This document shows positions 1 through 6,932 of a stretch of 37,491 bases of DNA, one piece after another. The position numbers and the translations under genes are program-made. The notes under the pieces are model-generated. The model saw only the letters and a program-made list of their open reading frames with translations, did not search any database and was not told where the DNA came from. Positions within the stretch are counted from its first letter, which is position 1. Every line of letters starts with the position of its first letter. This DNA is from a virus, in the IMG/VR virus record IMGVR_UViG_3300020195_000083, positions 1 through 37,491 of that record. One strand, 5' to 3'.

Positions 1-78
1 TTGACACTGAGCGCAGAAACGAGCCCAGCGAGTTTTAAGCTTAAAACTCGCTGGGCTCGTTTCTGCGCTCAGTGTCAA
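1..78. repeat. Perfect 78-base palindrome at the window edge
   Basis: Positions 1-39 are the exact reverse complement of positions 40-78, with no spacer; the centre is AAGCTT at 37-42. Both outer ends carry TTGACA (1-6, and 73-78 on the other strand). The stem would be 39 pairs long, far longer than a normal terminator, and there is no flanking T run. If the genome is circular or concatemeric, it would lie between the rightward genes ending at 37279 and the leftward operon ending at 215, where a bidirectional terminator or cruciform would fit. Because the window begins exactly at its first base, a fold-back assembly artefact is equally possible. A hairpin telomere is a third option, but no protelomerase is visible. 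Confidence 0.9.
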
Positions 79-90
79 AGGCTTAGTCAC

Positions 91-204
91 TGTCTAATGT
101 ATTGACAGTCCTAATATCAAGGGGTTACGGTACCCCCTGTCTATAATGTGTACAAATGCCCAAATATTAGACACTTACCGTTGACAGTGTTTATTCCATA
201 GACA
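91..204. promoter_or_regulatory. Cluster of four 17-base operator-like palindromes
   Basis: Four imperfect copies of a TGYCTA-N5-TAGRCA palindrome lie at 91-107 (TGTCTAATGTATTGACA), 138-154 (TGTCTATAATGTGTACA), 157-173 (TGCCCAAATATTAGACA) and 188-204 (TGTTTATTCCATAGACA). All keep six-base half-sites separated by five bases. Perfect copies of the same design occur at 1066-1082 and 4161-4177. TTGACA boxes occur at 103-108 and 181-186 and a TATAAT at 142-147, but I could not pair them into a convincing promoter at 16-18 base spacing. An inverted repeat of G and C runs lies at about 121-137. No gene is seen in 79-214. The likely role is binding of a dimeric regulator, phage or host; the protein is unknown. 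Confidence 0.5.
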
Positions 205-214
205 TAGCCCTATA

Positions 215-550
215 TCAATGTGGGTTATGATTTTCATCAAGAGTCTCCTTGTTTTGTATCAAGTCAGTAGATGATTCACGTCTAACCAATTGCAGGTGAG
301 TTTGTCGTTTAATCCTCAAAACTACCGGCGTGTAGAGCTTATATATATCAAAGTATTCATATATCAAATCAGCATCTTTGTACAGTTTTGGGTCACGAAT
401 TTCTTTCTCAAGTTGCCAGAAATCCTTATTAGACAAGTACAAAACACAGCCGTCAAAGTTTCCTCTCGTCCTACACCATTGCGCGTAGGCGTGGACTTTG
501 GCAGTTACGGAGTTCTTTATAAGCAATGGTGGTTTAGGTGCTACGCCCAT
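215..550 (-). CDS. Hypothetical protein, last gene of the leftward operon
   Basis: This 111-residue protein is not recognised. The start was chosen at 550 because a GGGGGAG ribosome binding site sits about seven bases upstream; the longer frame would need a TTG inside the preceding gene. The start comes one base after the stop of the gene ending at 552, so the two are probably translationally coupled. The sequence is soluble-looking, with aromatic and charged residues in the middle (a Lys-Asp-Phe-Trp stretch, then a Tyr-rich stretch) and a polar tail. It has no membrane segment and no cysteine-pair motif. It is the third of three leftward genes, opposite in direction to everything else in the window, so it may be an early or regulatory-region gene. 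Function unknown. Confidence 0.6.
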   Translation of the reverse strand: MGVAPKPPLLIKNSVTAKVHAYAQWCRTRGNFDGCVLYLSNKDFWQLEKEIRDPKLYKDADLIYEYFDIYKLYTPVVLRIKRQTHLQLVRRESSTDLIQNKETLDENHNPH

Positions 551-551
551 A

Positions 552-812
552 TCAATACTCCCCCACGACAACGCTAGCGTCGGCGTCTAAGATAGAGAAA
601 CTCCCCATAGTCAAACCAAGACTTCCTAAAAACTCACTGTCACGGATAGCTGCGCAGGCTTGACCGTAAGACTCAAACTCATAGAAGTAAGTGAACCCAG
701 ACCAGTCTTCAAAAGTTACTTGTACCATTTTGCGATGCCTCACTTTGTGTTTGCCATAACAAACTTGTTGTAAATCCCAGCCGTTAAAGGGTCGTGTCTC
801 CACTAGCTTCAT
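552..812 (-). CDS. Hypothetical protein, middle gene of the leftward operon
   Basis: This 86-residue protein is not recognised. Its ATG overlaps the stop of the zinc-ribbon gene by four bases (ATGA at 809-812), which implies coupled translation. It has an N-terminal basic stretch (KHKVRHRK, about residues 21-28), then an aromatic-rich segment with WSGFTYFYEFESYGQA, and a C-terminal part rich in small and hydrophobic residues. The pattern suggests a small mixed alpha/beta fold with no transmembrane helix. Neighbours on the same strand are a zinc-ribbon protein upstream and an unknown protein downstream. I give no function. Confidence 0.6.
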   Translation of the reverse strand: MKLVETRPFNGWDLQQVCYGKHKVRHRKMVQVTFEDWSGFTYFYEFESYGQACAAIRDSEFLGSLGLTMGSFSILDADASVVVGEY

Positions 813-1045
813 GACGCCTTGCCCTCGAAGTTCTGGCCATTTTCTGAACAGACCAGTGAATAGTCACCGTGAGCATAGATACGGTCATTTGTTATGTGAC
901 AGGAGTTACAGAGGCGATTGCCGTCACTTTTAAAGGTACGGTCGCAGCGCATACATTTACGTTGCTTAGTGACAATTTGACCTAGTTTGAAAACATCACG
1001 AATCTGTTCAACATCCATTTCTCCCCGCCCTCTTCTACTAGTCAT
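809..1045 (-). CDS. Small zinc-ribbon protein, first gene of the leftward operon
   Basis: This 78-residue protein has two CxxC pairs (C31/C34 and C46/C49, 11 residues apart) with basic residues nearby (KQRKCMRC, RTFKSDGNRLCNSC). That is the layout of a treble-clef or zinc-ribbon zinc site. Such small phage proteins often bind nucleic acid or act as regulators, but this is inference. The start at 1045 is preceded by a run of eight G residues at suitable spacing; the inner Met10 has a GGGGAG only two bases away, which is too close. A perfect TGCCTA-N5-TAGGCA palindrome (1066-1082) lies just upstream, so this operon is probably controlled there. It is a candidate for the protein that reads those palindromes, with no direct evidence. 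Confidence 0.65.
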   Translation of the reverse strand: MTSRRGRGEMDVEQIRDVFKLGQIVTKQRKCMRCDRTFKSDGNRLCNSCHITNDRIYAHGDYSLVCSENGQNFEGKAS

Positions 1046-1065
1046 ACCTATACCCCCCCTAAAAG

Positions 1066-1082
1066 TGCCTATTTTTTAGGCA
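1066..1082. promoter_or_regulatory. Perfect operator-like palindrome between divergent genes
   Basis: TGCCTA-TTTTT-TAGGCA is a perfect six-plus-six inverted repeat with a five-base spacer. It lies in the 98-base gap between the leftward operon (start 1045) and the rightward HNH gene (start 1144), so it can act on both. Leftward, a TATAAT-like box lies upstream on the minus strand at about 1094-1099; rightward, TATTAT follows at about 1091-1096. Neither has a good -35 box. Its design matches the site at 4161-4177, which overlaps a clear promoter. Confidence 0.5.
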
Positions 1083-1143
1083 TAATCCTGTATTATACCC
1101 TTATACACATACTCGGCGGGTACGGCAGAAACTTGAGGACAGC

Positions 1144-1521
1144 ATGGATGTTTTTAATAAAGCCTTAATGTTCAATGGGATACGGAAGGCTTTTTGCTAC
1201 AGTGACTTCCATAAGGCAATCATAGACGCAGTGAGTGAGGGGCGAGGGCGCAATAAGTGTCAGGTTTGTCAGGAGTTTTTTCCAAAGAAAGATTTGCACG
1301 TTGACCATATTGACCCAGTGGTCCCGTTGGAAGGAATCCCAGACTTAGACAATGGACTACCCGACCTCAACACATACGCAGCGAGAGTCTTTTTTAATAA
1401 GTGTCAAGCTATCTGTATTGGTTGTCATAAACTAAAGACGAGGATTGAAAATGAGCAACGTCGTAAAATTAAAGCAGCCAACAAAACAACCAAGCAAAAA
1501 ACCAGAAAAAAACAGAAATAG
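1144..1521 (+). CDS. HNH endonuclease, zinc-ribbon type
   Basis: This 125-residue protein has the HNH layout. C39 and C42 (CQVC) form the first zinc pair, VDHIDP supplies the D54-H55 catalytic pair, N85 lies in the middle, and C91/C94-H95 (CIGCHK) forms the second pair and the last H. The tail after about residue 100 is very Lys/Arg/Gln-rich. HNH proteins next to terminase genes are known to cleave DNA in a metal-dependent way and in several phages to assist the large terminase in packaging; its place 0.7 kb upstream of the large terminase fits that. A free-standing homing endonuclease is the alternative. The ATG follows a good GAGGA site. The 3' end overlaps the next gene by 71 bases. Confidence 0.85.
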   Translation: MDVFNKALMFNGIRKAFCYSDFHKAIIDAVSEGRGRNKCQVCQEFFPKKDLHVDHIDPVVPLEGIPDLDNGLPDLNTYAARVFFNKCQAICIGCHKLKTRIENEQRRKIKAANKTTKQKTRKKQK

Positions 1522-1864
1522 TGATATTTACGATATAGATTATCGGGATAAGTTATCTCTAGGTGAGAAGATTTGGTTGAACCGTGCCCTACGAGCCATT
1601 TCAATGGGGCTAGGGCCTCTTGCTCACCCGACTCCAGGTTGGCGTCATAAAAGATTTAATGAACAAAATTCACGATATAGAACTATAGAAAATCATAACA
1701 GGCGGGTATATGGACATATTGATGACACTAATGTCGATAGGATTAGGCGGTCTGATTGCACTTATTGGGAACTTGTTGCTGGCTCAACGGCAGATGACTA
1801 CCTCAGCGAGCTTGAGCTTAGCGAAAGCCGAAGAGATTCTAAAACAAGTACAGGCGAGTCATAA
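1451..1864 (+). CDS. Hypothetical basic protein between HNH gene and terminase
   Basis: This 137-residue protein is not recognised. The ATG at 1451 has a GAGG seven bases upstream; an in-frame TTG two codons earlier is less likely. The N-terminus is Lys/Gln/Pro-rich and probably disordered. Residues about 30-55 (RDKLSLGEKIWLNRALRAIS) look like a genuine helical segment, and a basic Arg/Asn-rich segment follows. The last 50 residues or so overlap another reading frame that itself looks like a real gene (1710-1982), which is unusual. Either the two genes truly overlap by 155 bases, or a frameshift has lengthened this frame. It could be a DNA-binding packaging accessory; there is no motif to prove it. 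Confidence 0.5.
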   Translation: MSNVVKLKQPTKQPSKKPEKNRNSDIYDIDYRDKLSLGEKIWLNRALRAISMGLGPLAHPTPGWRHKRFNEQNSRYRTIENHNRRVYGHIDDTNVDRIRRSDCTYWELVAGSTADDYLSELELSESRRDSKTSTGES

Positions 1865-1982
1865 TCAACTTGCCGAGACTCAGAAACGCTTAGATGAAAA
1901 AATGTTAGACCTTTATTCGCGAGTAAACTCTTATGACGTCAGCCAAAGAAGCACTAGCCCAGGCAGTAGAGCTGGCCGCTAG
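1710..1982 (+). CDS. Small membrane protein with coiled coil
   Basis: This 90-residue protein has one N-terminal membrane segment (residues about 5-25, rich in Leu, Ile and Gly) followed by a long polar helix of coiled-coil character (AKAEEILKQVQASHNQLAE onward). The ATG at 1710 follows GGCGGG. A stop codon lies eight codons upstream in this frame, so the gene cannot start much earlier. It overlaps the previous gene by 155 bases and the next by 50. The topology resembles small phage membrane-anchored proteins, including some holins and inner spanins, but its place before the terminase gives no support for lysis. Function unknown. Confidence 0.55.
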   Translation: MDILMTLMSIGLGGLIALIGNLLLAQRQMTTSASLSLAKAEEILKQVQASHNQLAETQKRLDEKMLDLYSRVNSYDVSQRSTSPGSRAGR

Positions 1983-2193
1983 TCTATTGTCAAAGACTGA
2001 AGCTAACCTAGCAGCGGGTACGCTTGACCGTGAAGCTCTGGCCGTATTTAAGACGGCTGTCGAGGCACTTGTTGACGTAAGGAAGTGCGAGTTAGCTGAG
2101 AAGTCAGGTAGTGGTGAAGAGTCCCAGCAATTATCCCATATATCAACGGAAGACTTGTTAAGGGTTGCGGGGTCTATAGAACCTCATGACTGA
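1933..2193 (+). CDS. Candidate small terminase subunit
   Basis: This 86-residue, Ala/Leu/Glu-rich protein is almost entirely helical (AKEALAQAVELAASLLSKTE, then EALAVFKTAVEALVDVRK) with a polar C-terminus. Its stop overlaps the large terminase start by eight bases, the usual place for the small, DNA-recognising terminase subunit. Small terminases diverge quickly and are often found only by position; this one is shorter than most (commonly 140-200 residues) and shows no clear helix-turn-helix. The upstream genes at 1451 or 1710 are alternatives. The call rests on context only. Confidence 0.4.
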   Translation: MTSAKEALAQAVELAASLLSKTEANLAAGTLDREALAVFKTAVEALVDVRKCELAEKSGSGEESQQLSHISTEDLLRVAGSIEPHD

Positions 2194-3595
2194 ACTAAAC
2201 CTTACGTTGCGTCAGGAGCTTTGGAGACGGGGACACCTAGCCTGGAAACTTCACGCGGCCCAAAAGTTAATCTATGAACAAGTTCAATCTGTCAAAACCC
2301 GTGAGTATGTGATTCTCGCGTCTCGGCGATTCGGTAAAAGTTACCTAGGGTGCATTATGGCCCTAGAGTTTTGTTTACAGAATCCGGGCAAACGAGTCAA
2401 CATTATTGCTCCTAATAGAAAGCACGCTACGGACATTGTCGTACCCCTCATTGATAAAATCATTAAGGATGCCCCTAAAGGCTTGGTCAAACGTACTAAA
2501 TCTGAATATAAATGGCACGTCGGCGGAGCTGACTTAGTCTTAGGTGGGTTTGATACTGCCAGCGACTCATTCCGCGGTACTGAAGGCGATTTAATTATTA
2601 TTGAGGAAAGCGGCTTTGCTGACCCCAATGATTATGAATACATCATGCGTTCTATTATCAAACCCTTGTTGCTTCACTCTAGAGGAAAATTAATTCACTT
2701 AACGACACCGCCTAGAAGTGCAGACCACCCCTTTGTATCTAACACTATACCTGAAGCTAAAGTGAACAAATCATTTTGGCAATTCACACTATATGATAAC
2801 CCGTTGCTTGATGACGAGCAGCGAGCCATGGCAGTTAAAGACTGCGGCGGGATTCACACGGATGACTTTAGACGCGAGTATATGTGCGAGATTATACGAG
2901 ACAGTAACTTTGTAGTTATTCCCTCGTTCACTCAAGCGAGACACGTTAAACCTTTTGGTATACCCGAAAGTAGATTTACCTGGACCGCCATTGATGGGGG
3001 AGGTAAGCGGGATAGGACCGTAGCTCTACTACTTATGTATGATTATGTAAGGGCTAAAATTCTCGTTGTAGACGAACGTGACTTTGCACCTAACACGACC
3101 TCTGACGTCATTACGGACTCCATTAAATCAATGGAAAAAGCGAACTTTGCTTGGTCTGAGCATGAACCGTGTAGATGGTCTGATAGCCCTGGTCAAGTCA
3201 TTGCTGACTGGTATAAACTTCATGATTTTCAAGTAATGATGCCATTCAAAGATGAAGTTGACGCGCAAATCAACATCGTGAATCTCAAGATGGCAACGGA
3301 TAAGATTGAGGTACATCCCAGGTGCGTGACCCTCATTGCTTGTCTGGAATACGGAATGTTCAACGATAAGCGTACGGACTTTATACGTACACCTACGCTA
3401 GGCCACCTTGATGCCCTAATGGCACTGGTTTACGGGGTACGCATGATGAATGACAGCAACCCTTTCCCAGAACTTCCATTGCCTGATAACTCAATGAAGA
3501 GACCGGCTCGGGCCTCACAACGTCATTGGTCAACAAGCCCTCGTGAAACTGATATCCAAACTATCAATGCTTTTAGAGCTAGGAATAAACGATGA
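2186..3595 (+). CDS. terL: Large terminase subunit (packaging ATPase-nuclease)
   Basis: This 469-residue protein has the full terminase layout. The Walker A motif is SRRFGKS (residues 46-52), the Walker B with catalytic Glu is DLIIIEE (135-141), and the coupling motif LTTPP follows near residue 174. The C-terminal RNase H-like nuclease is marked by AIDGGGKRDRT (first acidic residue), a second acidic cluster around WSDSPG, and GHLDALMAL (last Asp). It drives ATP-powered DNA translocation through the portal and cuts the concatemer. The length is typical. Its start overlaps the preceding small gene and its stop overlaps the next gene (ATGA). The packaging type (headful or fixed ends) cannot be told from the sequence alone. 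Confidence 0.95.
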   Translation: MTELNLTLRQELWRRGHLAWKLHAAQKLIYEQVQSVKTREYVILASRRFGKSYLGCIMALEFCLQNPGKRVNIIAPNRKHATDIVVPLIDKIIKDAPKGLVKRTKSEYKWHVGGADLVLGGFDTASDSFRGTEGDLIIIEESGFADPNDYEYIMRSIIKPLLLHSRGKLIHLTTPPRSADHPFVSNTIPEAKVNKSFWQFTLYDNPLLDDEQRAMAVKDCGGIHTDDFRREYMCEIIRDSNFVVIPSFTQARHVKPFGIPESRFTWTAIDGGGKRDRTVALLLMYDYVRAKILVVDERDFAPNTTSDVITDSIKSMEKANFAWSEHEPCRWSDSPGQVIADWYKLHDFQVMMPFKDEVDAQINIVNLKMATDKIEVHPRCVTLIACLEYGMFNDKRTDFIRTPTLGHLDALMALVYGVRMMNDSNPFPELPLPDNSMKRPARASQRHWSTSPRETDIQTINAFRARNKR

Positions 3596-3960
3596 AATTA
3601 TCAATTGCTAAGTTATTTGAGGTAAGTGCCATAGCAGGAACTACGGCCTATACTGAGCTTAAAACCTTCGTTGATTATACGAATACCTTAGCTGACCAAG
3701 TCGTTAGAGCCCTTAGAAATGGACTGACTTTCAGTGAAAATTTCAACTGTGTCATTAAAGATGTAGAAGTTACGCACAACATCGCGACTTCCATTGATAT
3801 AGCGGGAGACGTGGCAGGAATCTTAGTGATAGGTAGTAATGGTAAGATTATAACTGGCTTTGGTTACTCAAGAGTCAATGTGGGCTCAGTTCTAGTCACA
3901 GCTCAGATATCCACTTTGGATAAAGCTACACTTAAACTAGTTATCCTTAAGTCACTGTAA
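3592..3960 (+). CDS. Small beta-rich virion-type protein
   Basis: This 122-residue protein is translationally coupled to the large terminase by an ATGA overlap. The N-terminal half is helical (KLFEVSAIAG..., then TNTLADQVVRALRNGLTFSENFNC). The second half is a run of short beta strands (DIAGDVAGILVIGSNGKIIT and onward to a Leu/Val-rich end). The RNGLTFSENFNC stretch resembles small phage structural proteins I have seen near terminase or fibre genes, but I cannot attach a named family. It may be a head or tail accessory protein. It is the last gene before a 247-base non-coding gap. Confidence 0.6.
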   Translation: MKLSIAKLFEVSAIAGTTAYTELKTFVDYTNTLADQVVRALRNGLTFSENFNCVIKDVEVTHNIATSIDIAGDVAGILVIGSNGKIITGFGYSRVNVGSVLVTAQISTLDKATLKLVILKSL

Positions 3961-4141
3961 TCTGTATCATTGTATTGCGACAATTTATTGGAGCTAATTA
4001 TAATATCTATTTTTCATGTTGTCATTTATTGGGTTGAGTTTAACGAAACCCTTGTCTCTTGATCGATTATACAAATCTCACTTTTACGTGTCAAGTAAAA
4101 TACTACCAACGACTAAAAATAGTTCTAACTCACAATAAGTG

Positions 4142-4177
4142 TTTACATTTTGTACAACAATGCCTAAAATATAGGCA
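4142..4177 (+). promoter_or_regulatory. Morphogenesis promoter with operator over the -10 box
   Basis: The -35 box TTTACA (4142-4147), a 17-base spacer and the -10 box TAAAAT (4165-4170) form a good sigma70-type promoter. The -10 lies inside the perfect palindrome TGCCTAAAATATAGGCA (4161-4177), so a protein bound there would block RNA polymerase. The promoter drives the scaffold-capsid genes starting at 4208. It sits in the non-coding gap 3961-4207, the rest of which is AT-rich with only a weak ATTGT/ACAAT hairpin near 3970; I see nothing else there. The palindrome belongs to the same set as the sites at 91-204 and 1066-1082. Confidence 0.65.
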
Positions 4178-4207
4178 GTGACCCCTATCCTATTGGACGG
4201 AGTGTAA

Positions 4208-5080
4208 ATGGAAAACGATGTTTCAGGTGTTGGCGAATCTACTGGCGGTGATGAATCACCTACCGAATCCGCAGCTCCACAGTCCCCGGTACAAGACTAT
4301 AAAAGTACCAAGCATAAGGTGAAGATTGACGGCAGTGAACAGGATGTAGATTACGAAGAACTGCTCGCTGGTTACCAGACCCGTGCCTCTTCATCTAAGA
4401 AGTTTGAGGAAGCTAACCGATTGCAGAAACAACTGCAAGAGTTTGTTGCCAGTGCCAAACAAGACCCCCGACGTTTCTTCGAAGCTATCGGTATGGACCC
4501 CTTGGAGTGGGCTAAACAACAGACAATTGAGCGTCTCAAATACGAGTCACTGTCTGACGAGGAACGTGAACGTCTAGAGTTGAAGCAAGAAAAAGAAAGA
4601 CTTCAAAAAGAACTCGAAACTGAGCGTAAAACCAAAACAGAACGTGAACGACAAGCGCTAGAGGAACAAGCGGAAAGTGAAATAGCTTCCGATATCCAAG
4701 GCGCTCTACAAAAAGCAGGTGTTAAGCCCACTGCGAGAGCCATAGCTAGGATGGCTGAAGTAATGATGCGGCATCTGGACAAGGACACGGGTGATTTAAA
4801 GGTAAAGGCTAGCGATGCGTTGAAACGATTTAAGTCTGAAATTTCTGATGACGTCACTGACTATCTCAGCAATCTAGAAGGCGAAAGTTTGTTGAAAGCT
4901 TTGCCAGAGTCGGTGCTGAAAAAGATTAACCAAGCTCTCTTGTCGAAGAATCAGACTCCCTTGCAACAAAGGACAATGCAGGCCGCGACAGGCAAACAGC
5001 AACCCTCACAGTCAAAAGGTAGTCCCAAGGCCCAAAACATCGATGAACTGTTTAACTCAATAGGAAGTAAATTTAAATGA
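4208..5080 (+). CDS. Capsid scaffolding protein
   Basis: This 290-residue, highly charged protein has a disordered acidic N-terminus, then HKVKIDGSEQDVDYEELLAGYQ (about residues 37-58, written here only as a landmark: KVKIDG then EELLAGYQ), a pattern common in phage scaffold or head-assembly proteins. A long Glu/Lys/Arg/Gln coiled coil occupies about residues 110-160, and the C-terminus is basic and helical. It lies directly upstream of the capsid genes. Scaffold proteins guide coat assembly and leave before DNA fills the head. The ATG follows ACGGAGTG and is the first gene after the promoter at 4142. Its stop overlaps the next start (ATGA). Confidence 0.82.
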   Translation: MENDVSGVGESTGGDESPTESAAPQSPVQDYKSTKHKVKIDGSEQDVDYEELLAGYQTRASSSKKFEEANRLQKQLQEFVASAKQDPRRFFEAIGMDPLEWAKQQTIERLKYESLSDEERERLELKQEKERLQKELETERKTKTERERQALEEQAESEIASDIQGALQKAGVKPTARAIARMAEVMMRHLDKDTGDLKVKASDALKRFKSEISDDVTDYLSNLEGESLLKALPESVLKKINQALLSKNQTPLQQRTMQAATGKQQPSQSKGSPKAQNIDELFNSIGSKFK

Positions 5081-5574
5081 CACTAAGAGCATTTGAACTT
5101 TGGAATGAAAAATTATCTAAGTCTCAAGCCGCCGAGCTGGTATTTGTCGTAGGCAATACTGCCGCTAAAACTGTATCCAACCCTGCCTCTGCCCCCATTG
5201 AAGTATTCTTTGATACTGCAGCTGGGAACCAAGCCACAATTGACGCTCTTTTGGGCTCGTCTAGTGAGTTTGTTGCCGCTACTGCCCTCGGTTCAACCGC
5301 AATGGGAACTGACGCTGTAGCCCTTGTAATCGACTGCGACGGGCAAATTGCTGAGCTTCTCGCTGTACAGATTGAATCTGCACAGACAGCTGGCGGAACT
5401 CCTGCCGATAGCTCGAGAACCATATTGGCTCAAGCAACTGCCCCTGCTGACACACTTACAGCTGCTGCTTACAAGTCGTCCGCTGGTAACCTTATTGTTC
5501 GCGCTGTCCTCGGTAACTTGGATTCAGTAACTAGCGGTGCTTTGTTGGTACGCGCTCTCGTCAAACTTAAATAA
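5077..5574 (+). CDS. Capsid-associated (possible decoration) protein
   Basis: This 165-residue protein lies between scaffold and major capsid protein and is coupled to the scaffold gene by ATGA. It is Ala/Thr/Val/Ser-rich, predicted beta-rich, and has few charged residues after the first 20. That composition fits a small capsid decoration or stabilising protein, and the position is usual for such genes. I see no named motif. Codon choice shifts here towards a narrow set (many GCT for Ala, GGT/GGA for Gly), as in the coat gene that follows, hinting that it is abundant in the virion. Confidence 0.55.
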   Translation: MTLRAFELWNEKLSKSQAAELVFVVGNTAAKTVSNPASAPIEVFFDTAAGNQATIDALLGSSSEFVAATALGSTAMGTDAVALVIDCDGQIAELLAVQIESAQTAGGTPADSSRTILAQATAPADTLTAAAYKSSAGNLIVRAVLGNLDSVTSGALLVRALVKLK

Positions 5575-5587
5575 GGGTATATAATAT

Positions 5588-6904
5588 ATGTCACAAGTAT
5601 CTAACTCGTCTGCAATTGATATCTTTAAAAAAGTCTATGGCGGTACACGCGATATTCGTCCTATGGACTCTCGCTTGTCGCAAATGTTCCCATTTAGTCA
5701 ACGCGAGAAGGTCGGCGATAGCTACGTTGAAGCTGTAATCTTGACTCACGAAACTGGTCTTACTTTGGCCGGTGAAGCTGACGATGCATTTACAATCAAT
5801 GAGGCAATTGCAGGGGCTGTAAAACAAAGCCGTGTTAAAGCTTCGCAATCCGTACTTAAATCTGTAATCCCTTGGGCTACTATCTCTCGCTCTGCTGGAG
5901 CCGGTGAAAAAGCGTTCTTTGAAGCTACCAAGCACATCGTTAAAAACAACATGAAGTCCCATAACAAAATCTTGGAAGTGTTGCGCCTTTATGGACAATC
6001 CGAAAAAGGTCTTGGATTGGTTGGATTCGCTGGAACATACCGTGGAGTTTCCTTTTCCTCGTTTGGAACTGGAACTGTAGGCGGAGTTGCGTTTACAAAC
6101 TCAACTAACACTGCTGCTAAGAAAATCTTGGTTGCTCAAGGACAATTTGCACCTGGAATTTGGGTTGGAATGGAAGGAATTGTTGTAAAACAAGTACTTA
6201 TCTCTTCCGGCGCAGTAGTAGGGTCTGGTAAACTGGTTTCCGTTGACTCTGAGAACGGTATTCTTGAGGTTGACTTTACCCCCGTTGCTGCTACAGCTGC
6301 TGGTTCGCATAAGTTGGTTTGGGACGGCATGGAAAGCTCTAAAGAAGCTCTCGGTGTTGAAGCAATCTTGCGTAAAGACGGCTCATTGTTTGAAATTAAC
6401 AACTCTGTCTATGCCCTTTTCAAGGGTACACGCCACGATAACGCTTCTAAAAAGCTCAAACTTGAGAACGTTGAGAACATCGTAGCTAAAGCCGTTAACC
6501 GCGGTGGTCTCGAAGGCGATACAACTTTGCTTGTTTCACCTCTCTGCCTTGCTTCTATCGTAAAAGATGAAGCTGCTTTCCGTAAGTATGACGCTAGCTA
6601 TGAATCCAACGCTAAAAACGGCTTTGAAGCTGTTCAGTTCTTCACTCCAGCCGGTAAAGTGACTATCGAATCACACCGCTGTGTTAAAGAAGGCGACGCT
6701 TTCTTGCTCAAATCTGACACTTGGATTCGCTCCGGGTCTGCTGACTGCTCCATGAGCGTTCCTGGCATGGACCAAGAGTTGATTCAACAGCTCCCAAGCC
6801 AAGCTGGTTACCAATTTGCAACGTATGCTGACCAATTCTTGTTGTGTCATGCTCCTGCGCAAAACGTAATGATTTCTGGCATCGACGTCGAGTCCTCAAC
6901 CTAA
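5588..6904 (+). CDS. Major capsid protein
   Basis: This 438-residue protein follows the scaffold gene, the normal order for the coat. An N-terminal helical arm is followed by GDSYVEAVILTHETGLTLAG, a long helix (about residues 100-135), and a beta-rich insertion (about 190-245) that could be an accessory domain. The C-terminal part has LLVSPLCLASIVKD and the NGFEAVQFFTPAGKVTIESH segment typical of HK97-fold coats near the P-domain and axial regions. Narrow codon use (GCT, GGA/GGT, AAC, TTG) sets it apart from most neighbours and agrees with very high expression. The start has AAGGG at suitable spacing. The family is inferred from context and layout, not from a motif unique to it. Confidence 0.85.
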   Translation: MSQVSNSSAIDIFKKVYGGTRDIRPMDSRLSQMFPFSQREKVGDSYVEAVILTHETGLTLAGEADDAFTINEAIAGAVKQSRVKASQSVLKSVIPWATISRSAGAGEKAFFEATKHIVKNNMKSHNKILEVLRLYGQSEKGLGLVGFAGTYRGVSFSSFGTGTVGGVAFTNSTNTAAKKILVAQGQFAPGIWVGMEGIVVKQVLISSGAVVGSGKLVSVDSENGILEVDFTPVAATAAGSHKLVWDGMESSKEALGVEAILRKDGSLFEINNSVYALFKGTRHDNASKKLKLENVENIVAKAVNRGGLEGDTTLLVSPLCLASIVKDEAAFRKYDASYESNAKNGFEAVQFFTPAGKVTIESHRCVKEGDAFLLKSDTWIRSGSADCSMSVPGMDQELIQQLPSQAGYQFATYADQFLLCHAPAQNVMISGIDVESST

Positions 6905-6917
6905 AACAAGCGGCCCT

Positions 6918-6932
6918 GGGGAGTTCCTCCCC
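6918..6932 (+). terminator. Small hairpin after the capsid gene, possible attenuator
   Basis: GGGGAG-TTC-CTCCCC forms a six-pair stem just after the coat stop. An imperfect direct repeat of CCCTGGGG followed by GTTCCT spans 6914-6947. There is no long T run after the stem, so full termination is doubtful. Partial termination or RNA end protection would leave the coat message more abundant than the fibre genes downstream. Confidence 0.35.

Noticed and set aside
1-78. Telomere resolution site of an N15-like linear phage
   Set aside because: The palindrome is right in form, but no protelomerase or tyrosine recombinase-like gene is seen and the right end has no matching palindrome.
181-209. Promoter from TTGACA at 181
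   Set aside because: No -10-like hexamer at 16-18 base spacing.
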